In this document: positions 1 through 6,671 of the stretch, one piece after another
Layout: each line of letters begins with the position of its first letter
How positions within the stretch are numbered: the first letter of the stretch is position 1
Origin: Rhodocyclaceae bacterium
GTDB lineage: Bacteria; Pseudomonadota; Gammaproteobacteria; Burkholderiales; Rhodocyclaceae
Length of the DNA stretch: 8,005 bases
Reading direction: 5' to 3'
Assembly: GCA_030682595.1 (NCBI GenBank)
Contig: JAUXNZ010000078.1
Location: 1 to 8,005 of the forward strand
The notes under the pieces: model-generated
What the model was told of the DNA's origin: nothing
Database searches by the model: none
Seen by the model: only the letters and a program-made list of their open reading frames with translations
Made by a program: the position numbers and the translations under genes

Positions 1-1477
1 CGAGCAGCTTGTAGCCGAGCCAGGGCGTGAAGATCACCGCCACGATCCATGAGGTCAACAACGCGATGGTCGTCACGGCGAAGATCGCGAAGGCGAACTC
101 GCCGGCGCCCGACTTGGCAAAGCCCACCGGCGTGAAACCGGCCACCGTGATCAGCGTGCCGGTGAGCATGGGGAAAGCCGTCGAGGTATAGGCGAAGGTG
201 GCGGCCTTGAACTTCTCCCAGCCCTGCTCGATCTTCACCACCATCATTTCCACGGCGATGATGGCGTCATCGACGAGCAGGCCCAGCGAGATGATCAGCG
301 CGCCGAGAGAAATGCGGTGCAGGTCGATGCCGAAGAACTTCATCAGCAAAAAGGTCATCGCCAGCACCAGCGGGATCGACAGCGCCACTACCAGTCCGGT
401 GCGCAAGCCCAGGGTGAGAAAGCTCACCGCCAGCACGATGGCGACCGCCTCGGCCAGCGTTTTCATGAACAGGTTGAGCGCGACCTGCGCGACGGCGGGC
501 TGGTCGGCCACGGTGTCGACCGCCATGCCCAGCGGCAGTTCATTGGACAGGCGCAGGGTGGCGGCCCGCAGGTTCGCCCCCAGCTGGATGGCATTGCCAC
601 CCCTGGCCATCACCACGGCGATGCCGACGGCATCCTTGCCGCCCAGCCGCATCCGCGCGTTGGGCGGGTCGGCCAGGCCGCGCGTCACCGTGGCGATGTC
701 GCCCAGGCGGAACTGGCGGCCGCCGACCGCCAGTGGCGTGGCGCGAATCTGCTCCACCGTGTCGAAACCGCCGGAGACGCGCAGCCGCACGCGGTCGGAA
801 GCCGTCTCGACAAAACCCGCCGGGGCGACGGCGTTTTGCTTGGTCAGCGCCTCGGCCACCTGGGCGGGCGTGATCCCCAGCGCCGCGAGTCGCGGCGGCG
901 CCACTTCGACGTAGATCTTTTCATCCTGCACGCCGAGCAAATCGACTTTTTTCACATCGGCCACGGCGCGCAACTCGCGCGCCATGCGCACCGCCTGCCG
1001 CCGCAGCTCGGCCGGGTCGTAGCCGTCGCCGGTCAGTGCGTAGATGTTCACATAGACGTCGCCGAACTCGTCATTCGGGAAAGGGCCCTGCACGCCGGCC
1101 GGCATCTGCTGCTTGATGTCGTCGAGTTTCTTCCTCACCTGGCGCCACGCCTCGGGTACTTCGGCCTTCGGCGTGTAGTCCTTGAGGAGGATGAACACCA
1201 GCGACTCGCCGGCGCGCGAGGCGGACTTGATTACATCGACATACGGCGTTTCCTGCAATTTCTTCTCGATGCGCTCGGTCAGCTCGGCCTCGACCGCGCT
1301 GGCCGTCGCGCCCGGCCACTGGGTGCGCACCACCATCACCTTGAAGGTGAAGTCGGGGTCTTCGGCGCGGCCGAGCTGGAAGAAGGCCAGCACGCCGCCG
1401 ACCATCAGCACGATCATCAAATAGAGCACCATCGACGGGTGCTCGAGCGCCCATGCGGAGAGGTTGAGGTTTTTCAT
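1..1477 (-). CDS. Second RND efflux permease, N-terminal 492 residues only
   Basis: The frame starts at ATG 1477 and is open to the window edge, giving 492 residues, about half of a normal RND protein; the C-terminal half lies outside. It begins MKNLNLSAWALEHPSMVLYL, with TM1 at about 12-34, then LGRAEDPDFTFKVMVV, WPGAT and ERIEKKLQETP. From memory this resembles a proteobacterial HAE subfamily that includes TriC-like pumps. The periplasmic part contains NDEFGDVYVNIYALTGDGY (135-153). TM2 to TM6 lie at about 338-485. TM4 carries SLGLLVDDAIIAVE, with Asp403 and Asp404 as the proton-relay pair. The DD pair points to a drug or hydrophobe exporter rather than a metal pump. The start shares ATGA with the stop of the second adaptor. 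The nearest purine-rich stretch (AAAAGGTG, about 1492-1499) is too far upstream to be a good ribosome site, so translational coupling is probable. No frame break is seen in the visible part. Confidence 0.95.
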   Translation of the reverse strand, partial: MKNLNLSAWALEHPSMVLYLMIVLMVGGVLAFFQLGRAEDPDFTFKVMVVRTQWPGATASAVEAELTERIEKKLQETPYVDVIKSASRAGESLVFILLKDYTPKAEVPEAWRQVRKKLDDIKQQMPAGVQGPFPNDEFGDVYVNIYALTGDGYDPAELRRQAVRMARELRAVADVKKVDLLGVQDEKIYVEVAPPRLAALGITPAQVAEALTKQNAVAPAGFVETASDRVRLRVSGGFDTVEQIRATPLAVGGRQFRLGDIATVTRGLADPPNARMRLGGKDAVGIAVVMARGGNAIQLGANLRAATLRLSNELPLGMAVDTVADQPAVAQVALNLFMKTLAEAVAIVLAVSFLTLGLRTGLVVALSIPLVLAMTFLLMKFFGIDLHRISLGALIISLGLLVDDAIIAVEMMVVKIEQGWEKFKAATFAYTSTAFPMLTGTLITVAGFTPVGFAKSGAGEFAFAIFAVTTIALLTSWIVAVIFTPWLGYKLL

Positions 1478-2511
1478 GGCGCGGCGATCCGCACCTTTTC
1501 GCCGGCAACGAGTTTGAAAGCACCGGCGGCGACGATCTGTTCGCCAGCGTGCAGGCCGTTTTTGAGCACCGCGCCGGCATCGCTGTAACGCTCGATTTCG
1601 ACGACGCGCTGGCTGACCGTGTTGTCCTGACCGATGACCCAGACCGCTGCTCGCTCCCCCTGCTGGAGAATCGCGGCGAGCGGCACGACAATTTGCCCGG
1701 TTGCCTGGCGGGCGAAGCTCACTGTTGCTGTCAGCCCCAGTGGCAGGTCGGCCGGGGCGGCGACGAGCGTCACGCGCGCGGCGAAGGTGCGCGTCGCCGG
1801 ATCGGCGGCCGGCGCCAGTTCGCGCAGCACCACCCGATAGGTCTTGTCGGTGCCGTCGGCCCACAGTTGCGCCGTCCCAATCGACGCAGAAGCGGCGCCG
1901 ACATTCAGCCCGACAATATGCGCCTCGGGAATCGCAATCGCTACCTCGCGTTCGCCGTCACGGGCGACGCGGAACACGCCTTGTCCCGCGCCCACCACCT
2001 GGCCCGGCTCGGCCAGCACGGCAACCACCACGCCGGCAGTATCGGCGGTCAGCGTCGTGTAGCCCGCCTGGTTTTTCGCCAGTTGCGCCTGGGCGGTGGC
2101 GGATTGCGCGGTGCTGACTTTCGCGTCGAGCGCGGCCTGACTGACGAAATTTTTCGCTTTCAATTCCTGCGTGCGCTGCAATTCCGCCGCCGCCAGCGAC
2201 CGATTGGCCTCGGCCTGTACCACCGTCAGTTGCGCATCGGCCGGATCGAGGCGCGCCAGCGCCTGGCCGGCTTTCACGCGCGCACCGGCATCGACCAGTC
2301 GCTCGGCAAGCTTGCCGCCGACCCGGAAACCCAGCGTCGATTCGATGCGCGCGCGCACCTCGCCGCTGTAGCGCTGCTCGTGCGCCGTCCCACCAGCGCC
2401 GACTTTCAGCGCCTTGACGAGTTTGGGGCCGCTGCTCGCGGCATCGGGCGGCGGCGCCTTTTCGCCACAGGCGACCAGCAGGGGAAGGGCGAACAGAATC
2501 AGGTATTTCAT
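1474..2511 (-). CDS. Second RND efflux periplasmic adaptor, lipoprotein
   Basis: This 345-aa adaptor of the HlyD/AcrA family would join the downstream permease to an outer-membrane channel. Residues 1-15 are a short lipoprotein signal with lipobox LLVAC (Cys15). Next come the first lipoyl half (about 55-90, GFRVGGKLAE through DAGARVKAGQALARLDP), a short coiled-coil hairpin (about 91-148, with KAKNFVSQAALDA at the turn), and the second lipoyl half (about 149-185, LTADTAGVV and EPGQVVGAGQ). The beta-barrel (about 187-268) contains RELAPAADPATRTFAARV (230-247), the classic adaptor motif ending D-P-x-T-R-T. The membrane-proximal domain (about 272-345) contains VPLAAILQQG and a C-terminal GLHAGEQIVAAG. 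The ATG at 2511 shares an ATGA with the stop of the first permease and has an AGAGGAA upstream. Its own TGA shares an ATGA with the next permease start. The barrel differs clearly from that of the first adaptor, so the two are paralogous family members rather than a recent duplication. Confidence 0.94.
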   Translation of the reverse strand: MKYLILFALPLLVACGEKAPPPDAASSGPKLVKALKVGAGGTAHEQRYSGEVRARIESTLGFRVGGKLAERLVDAGARVKAGQALARLDPADAQLTVVQAEANRSLAAAELQRTQELKAKNFVSQAALDAKVSTAQSATAQAQLAKNQAGYTTLTADTAGVVVAVLAEPGQVVGAGQGVFRVARDGEREVAIAIPEAHIVGLNVGAASASIGTAQLWADGTDKTYRVVLRELAPAADPATRTFAARVTLVAAPADLPLGLTATVSFARQATGQIVVPLAAILQQGERAAVWVIGQDNTVSQRVVEIERYSDAGAVLKNGLHAGEQIVAAGAFKLVAGEKVRIAAP

Positions 2512-5500
2512 GGAACAGCTTTCCTCTGGCGCATGGCCATCCAGTACAACAAAGGAATCACGAACAGGGTCAGCACGGTGGAGATTGCCAGGCCCCAGAC
2601 AATCGATTGCGCCACCGGCCCCCACAGCAGCGAATGGCCGGCCAGTCCGAAAGCCAGCGAGAACAGCCCGCCGATGGTGGTCACGGAGGTTATCAGGATC
2701 GGCACCACGCGCCGCCGCGCGGCATAGACCGCCGCGTGCAGCACGCTCATGCCGGCCTTGCGCCGTTCGTTGGCCGCGTCGATCAGCACGATGGCCGAAT
2801 TCACCGCGATACCGGTCAGTGCGATCACGCCGTAGAGCGTGTAGAGCGACAACGGATTGCGCGAAAGCAGCAGGCCGAGCGCGACGCCGGTGAAGGCGAG
2901 CGGTACCGTGGCAAGGATCAGCAGCGGCTGGAAGTAGCTCTTGAACTGCGCGGCGAGGATCATGTAGATCAGGCCGACGCCGAGCAGGAACAGCCACGGC
3001 ATCGCGGCGAGGCTTTCGCGGATGTCTTCCATCTCGCCGGAAAAGTCGATGCTCGTGTTCGGAAACTGTGCCGCCACCCGTTGCCAGCCGGCGGCGATCA
3101 GCCGGTTGGCTGTCAGGGTGTCGGTGACGGTCTTGTCGAGGTCGGCCTCGACGGTTGTCGCGCGCACCAGGTTGTAATGCTTGATTACGCCCTTGCCGAT
3201 CTGCGTTTCGGCTTTCACCAGCGCGCCCAGTGTCGTTGTCTGCCCACCGGGCAAGGCCACGGGATCGTTGAGCAGGTCGAGGATGTCGTCGCCCACCGAA
3301 CCATCGACACGATGTTTCGCGCGCACGCGGAGCTCCAGCTTTTCCCCGCGGTCGCGCGTCAGCGCGACGATTTCGCCGTCGACGGCCAGCCGCACCAGGC
3401 GCGCTACCTTGCCGGCATCCAGCCCCGCCGCGCGCAATGCCTCGCGGTCGAGTGCGAGCATCAGTTGCGGTCGGCCCGGAATGTCGTCATCGGTCACATC
3501 CTTGATGCCCGGTACGGATTGCACGACCCGCGCCAGCGCGTCGGCCGCCGCGCGCAGCTCGAGTGGATCGTCGCCGCGCACGCGCACGCGCACCGGCTTG
3601 GTGAGCGGCGGGCCGCCCGACAGCATCGTGAAGCTGACCTTGCCGGGGCTCGGCTGGGCTTCGATGTCGGCGCGCATCGCCGCGACGATTTCCGGCACGC
3701 CGCGCCCCCCCGTGCCGGGCTGCAGCGAGACCACCACCTGTCCATATGCCTCCCCATACAGGGGCTCGGTATCGGTGAACTTCACGCCGGCATAGGCCGC
3801 CGTATTGCGCGCCTCGCCTGGCTGGAGGTGTTGCAGCACGCGCGTCTCCAGTTGCCGCGCCGCCGCCAGGCTCTGCTCGATCGGCGCGCCCGCCGGCATA
3901 TCGACGTTCACGTAGAACACGCGCAGCGGATCGAAGGCGAAGAACTGCACGCGCACCAGCCCGGTCGCCACCGCCGCACCCGCGCCGGCCAGCATCAGCA
4001 GCACGACGGCCAGCGAGAGCCGCGGCCGGCGCAACACGGCGATCAGCCAGCGGGAATATTTCACCCGCAGCAGATGGTTGAAGCGCGCCCGCCAGTCGTC
4101 GGTCACCGGCACCGCGCGACGACTCGTCGTCACCACATGCACCGGCAGGATCCAGTAGGCTTGGAGCAGGCTGATCGCCAGCGCCAGCGTGACGATGAAG
4201 GGAATGATGAACATGAACTTGCCGACGATGCCCGGCAGCAGCATCAGTGGCATGAAGGCGGCCATCGTTGTCAGCACCGAGGAGGTGACCGGCCCGAAGA
4301 CTTCGCGCATCGCGTCGATGCTGGCTTCCAACGCCGCCCTGCCGCGCTGCATCTTGTAGTAGATCGTCTCGACCACCACTACCGCGTCATCGACCAGCAT
4401 GCCCAGCGCGATCACCACGCCCAGCAACACGGAGATATTGAGCGTATGGCCAAGCGCGCCGAGCACGGCGAAGGTGCCCGCCAGCGAGAACGGAACGCCC
4501 AGCGCCACCAGCACGGCAATGCGCCCGCCGAGGAACAGCCAGCACATGGCCAGCACGACGCCCAGGCCGACCAGCGCATTCGCCTCCATGATGCGGATCG
4601 ACTCGCGCGTCGGCGTGGTCTGGTCGTCGAGCAACTGCAACTGGATGCCTTCGCCGGCCAGCAGGGGATTTTTCGCGGCGATGAAGTCATTGATGCGCGC
4701 GATCAGGTCGAGCGTATTGATGCGATTCTTTTTGGTGATCGCCAGCATCACCGCGGGCTTGCCGTCATGGCTCGCCAGGCTGCCCGCCTTGGCGCGGGTG
4801 CGCGACACCTCGGCGACGCTGGCGAGCGGCGTCTGGTTGCGGCCCATCCCCGCACCCGCGACTGGAATCCGCGCGACCCGCTCGGGATCGACCTCCTGCC
4901 CGACCACCCGCACCAGCCAGGCAGCGCGATTCTCGCCCTGCCCGGTCTCGATCTTGCCGGCGAAGGTGTCGCGGAACCAGGCAAACAGCGCGTCGGCCAC
5001 ATCGCTGCCATTCAGGCCGCGATTCGCCAGCGCCGCCGGATCGAATTCGACCAGCAGCTCCGGGTCGCGCAGGCCGGTGGCAAACACCTGGTCGATGCCC
5101 GGCATGCGTTCGAAATCGTCACGCAGCTGGCGCGCCCGCAGGCGCAACACTTCATCGGCGGCCTGCCCGGTGACCAGCACCAGCGCGGTCGGGAAGCCGT
5201 TCGACGTGGTCACTTCGAGCACGCGCGGATCTTTCGTCTCGGCCGGCAACTCGTTCTTGGCCTTGTTCTGGATGTCGCGCCGCAGGTCATTGACACGCTT
5301 GTCGAACACGCGCTCGGGAATCTCGCGGAAACGCACCAGGATGTTCGACACGTTCTCGCGCGAGGAGGACGTCGAGAAGCGCACGTCGGCGACCCCCTTG
5401 ATCGCGTCTTCCAGCGGCTTGGTCACGCGCTTTTCCACATCCTCGGCCGATGCGCCGGGCAGCACCGTGGTGATCATCACCCAGTTGAAGTTGATTTCCG

Positions 5501-5612
5501 GATCCTGCTCGCGCGGCATCGTCAGATAGGCGAACACGCCCATCACCAGCACCACCACGAAGGCGATGTTGGCGAGCGGGTGGTTTTCGAGCAGCTGCCT
5601 GTACAGTTTCAT
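2508..5612 (-). CDS. RND efflux permease, HAE-type, full length
   Basis: This 1034-aa inner-membrane proton/substrate antiporter has the normal RND length. TM1 lies at about 13-32, followed by a large periplasmic porter loop opening with MPREQDPEI (32-40). TM2-TM6 lie at about 345-490, TM7 at about 531-550, the second periplasmic loop at about 551-868, and TM8-TM12 at about 870-1025. TM4 carries GMLVDDAVVVVE with Asp408 and Asp409, the proton-relay pair equivalent to AcrB D407/D408. Arg968 and Thr975 (RVVPILITS) match AcrB R971 and T978. The AcrB K940 position in TM10 is Asn938 (GIAVNSAIVLID). The Asp pair argues against the heavy-metal (CusA/CzcA) group. I chose the ATG at 5612 because MKLYRQLLENHPLA is the usual RND N-terminus; a frame extension to 5786 overlaps the adaptor gene and encodes unrelated Arg-rich sequence. 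There is no good Shine-Dalgarno 5' of this ATG, so coupling to the adaptor 10 nt upstream is likely. Its TGA overlaps the next start (ATGA). The exported compound cannot be deduced. Confidence 0.96.
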   Translation of the reverse strand: MKLYRQLLENHPLANIAFVVVLVMGVFAYLTMPREQDPEINFNWVMITTVLPGASAEDVEKRVTKPLEDAIKGVADVRFSTSSSRENVSNILVRFREIPERVFDKRVNDLRRDIQNKAKNELPAETKDPRVLEVTTSNGFPTALVLVTGQAADEVLRLRARQLRDDFERMPGIDQVFATGLRDPELLVEFDPAALANRGLNGSDVADALFAWFRDTFAGKIETGQGENRAAWLVRVVGQEVDPERVARIPVAGAGMGRNQTPLASVAEVSRTRAKAGSLASHDGKPAVMLAITKKNRINTLDLIARINDFIAAKNPLLAGEGIQLQLLDDQTTPTRESIRIMEANALVGLGVVLAMCWLFLGGRIAVLVALGVPFSLAGTFAVLGALGHTLNISVLLGVVIALGMLVDDAVVVVETIYYKMQRGRAALEASIDAMREVFGPVTSSVLTTMAAFMPLMLLPGIVGKFMFIIPFIVTLALAISLLQAYWILPVHVVTTSRRAVPVTDDWRARFNHLLRVKYSRWLIAVLRRPRLSLAVVLLMLAGAGAAVATGLVRVQFFAFDPLRVFYVNVDMPAGAPIEQSLAAARQLETRVLQHLQPGEARNTAAYAGVKFTDTEPLYGEAYGQVVVSLQPGTGGRGVPEIVAAMRADIEAQPSPGKVSFTMLSGGPPLTKPVRVRVRGDDPLELRAAADALARVVQSVPGIKDVTDDDIPGRPQLMLALDREALRAAGLDAGKVARLVRLAVDGEIVALTRDRGEKLELRVRAKHRVDGSVGDDILDLLNDPVALPGGQTTTLGALVKAETQIGKGVIKHYNLVRATTVEADLDKTVTDTLTANRLIAAGWQRVAAQFPNTSIDFSGEMEDIRESLAAMPWLFLLGVGLIYMILAAQFKSYFQPLLILATVPLAFTGVALGLLLSRNPLSLYTLYGVIALTGIAVNSAIVLIDAANERRKAGMSVLHAAVYAARRRVVPILITSVTTIGGLFSLAFGLAGHSLLWGPVAQSIVWGLAISTVLTLFVIPLLYWMAMRQRKAVP
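2521..2527 (-). promoter_or_regulatory. Ribosome binding site of the second adaptor gene
   Basis: AGAGGAA on the minus strand, inside the last codons of the first permease, precedes the ATG at 2511 with about 9 nt spacing. It decides the start against the much longer open frame reaching 2997, whose N-terminal part is only the other-frame shadow of the permease. It also gives this gene its own ribosome entry besides the ATGA coupling. Confidence 0.6.
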
Positions 5613-5622
5613 CGGGGGAGCT

Positions 5623-6654
5623 TCATTGCAGCGCGGCGCCCTCCTGCAGGGCGTGGCGGCCCTGCGTGACGATCCGCGTGTCGGGCGACAGGTCAAGCGG
5701 GGTCGGCCGGCCTTCCTGCGCCAGCGGCAGCACATGGAAGCGCGCCCGCCCGTCCGCCGCGACGAATAGGCCATGGCGCCCCTCACGCCGCACCAGCAAG
5801 TCCGCGGGCAGATGGGCCTGGCGGTCGCGCCAGACCAGCCGCCCTTCCGTGCCGGCCGTGGGCGGCGTGCCGACGAACAGCAGTCGTGCTTCGACGCTGC
5901 GCGATTCGCGATTCAGCGTCGGCGCGACACGCAGCAGCTTCAGTTCATGCTGGTCGCCCGTTGCCACGAAGGTTGGCGCGTCAGAAAGCTTCAGCGATTC
6001 AGCGTCGCGCGGCTGCAGTTGGGCAGCCACTTCCAGTTCGCGAGCGGATACCAGCGTGAGCAGAATTGCGCCCGGCGCGGCGAGTTCGCCGACCTGGCCG
6101 TTGCGGGTGCGCACCACGGCGTCGAAGGGCGCGCGCAGCGTATGCTTGTCGAGCACGCGCCGCGCGGTCTCGTGCTGGGCGGTGGCGGCGCGCTGGTCGG
6201 CAGCGGTGGCGGCCAGTTCCGTTTCGCGCAGTGTCAGCGCCTCGGCGGAGTAGAAGTTCTTTTCGCGCAGGACGCGGGCACGTTCGAATTGTGCCTTGGC
6301 CTGGGCATGCCGCGCCGCGGCCTGCGCCAGCGCGGCGGCGGCGCGTTCGAGCGCCAGCTCGGCATCGCGCGGGTCGAGGCGCGCAACGATCATGCCTTGC
6401 TTCACCGTCTGGCCGACATCGAGCGGCATGGTCAGGATCGTCGCCGCGACCTCGGCGGAAAGCCGGGCCTCGTTCTTGCCGACCACGGCGGCGGGCGCGC
6501 TGCGCTCGGGATACAGCGCCACGTCGGCGAGACGTTCCAGCTTGAAAGTCGGCGCTGGCAAGACGGCGGCGGGCGGTGGCGCTTCAGCGCCGCACCCCGC
6601 CAACAGCGCCAGCAGCAGCGGCGCAAACCAGCGCCCCAGGGCATATTTCGTCAT
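5623..6654 (-). CDS. RND efflux periplasmic adaptor (membrane fusion protein), lipoprotein
   Basis: This 343-aa protein would bridge an RND permease and an outer-membrane channel in the periplasm. Residues 1-21 form a lipoprotein signal: Lys at position 3 and Arg at 8, a hydrophobic core, and the lipobox LLAGC with Cys21 as the predicted lipidation site, followed by a Pro-rich linker. After that come the first lipoyl half-motif (about 60-96, with DVGQTVKQGMIVARLDP), an Ala/Gln/Glu/Arg-rich coiled-coil hairpin (about 97-168, with the turn near REKNFYSAEAL), the second lipoyl half (171-205, LRAPFDAVV and GELAAPG), a beta-barrel (about 206-275) and a membrane-proximal domain to the end. This is the HlyD/AcrA family order, at the short end of its size range. 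The start is the ATG with an upstream GGAAAG rather than the TTG 21 nt earlier. It ends 10 nt before the permease gene and is presumably its partner. The barrel is divergent, with NRESRS (248-253) where many adaptors have D-x-x-T/S-R-T. Substrate unknown. Confidence 0.93.
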   Translation of the reverse strand: MTKYALGRWFAPLLLALLAGCGAEAPPPAAVLPAPTFKLERLADVALYPERSAPAAVVGKNEARLSAEVAATILTMPLDVGQTVKQGMIVARLDPRDAELALERAAAALAQAAARHAQAKAQFERARVLREKNFYSAEALTLRETELAATAADQRAATAQHETARRVLDKHTLRAPFDAVVRTRNGQVGELAAPGAILLTLVSARELEVAAQLQPRDAESLKLSDAPTFVATGDQHELKLLRVAPTLNRESRSVEARLLFVGTPPTAGTEGRLVWRDRQAHLPADLLVRREGRHGLFVAADGRARFHVLPLAQEGRPTPLDLSPDTRIVTQGRHALQEGAALQ

Positions 6655-6659
6655 GGCAT

Positions 6660-6665
6660 CTTTCC
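6660..6665 (-). promoter_or_regulatory. Ribosome binding site of the first adaptor gene
   Basis: GGAAAG on the minus strand lies 5 nt before the ATG at 6654. It supports that ATG over the in-frame TTG at 6675, which overlaps the stop codon of the upstream gene and would add seven charged residues (MTLRKDA) ahead of a standard lipoprotein signal. The match to the Shine-Dalgarno consensus is moderate. Confidence 0.55.
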
Positions 6666-6671
6666 GGAGTG

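Noticed and set aside
317..1588. A plus-strand open frame of 423 codons over the second permease
   Set aside because: It has the same His/Gln/Arg-rich low-complexity character and lies antisense to a recognisable RND permease N-terminal half.
1549..2727. A plus-strand open frame of 392 codons over the second adaptor and the end of permease 1
   Set aside because: It crosses a real gene junction and has no recognisable content, while both minus-strand genes are clear.
2512..2997. An N-terminal extension of the second adaptor to 507 codons
   Set aside because: The added residues are the alternate-frame reading of the permease C-terminus. The ATG at 2511 gives a proper lipoprotein signal and has a ribosome site.
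2607..5669. A plus-strand open frame of 1020 codons lying antisense to permease 1
   Set aside because: Its translation is rich in His, Gln, Arg and Ala with no domain, motif or hydrophobic pattern, typical of the antisense frame of a GC-rich gene. The minus-strand frame over the same bases encodes a complete RND protein with all landmarks.
5613..5786. A 58-residue N-terminal extension of permease 1
   Set aside because: It overlaps the end of the first adaptor gene and is Arg/Cys-rich, unlike the short cytoplasmic N-terminus of RND pumps. MKLYRQLLENHPLA is the expected start.
6655..6671. A terminator or promoter in the gap between the PPDK_N gene and the first adaptor
   Set aside because: The gap is only 17 nt and carries a ribosome site; there is no hairpin with a T run and no -10/-35 pair that I could support.
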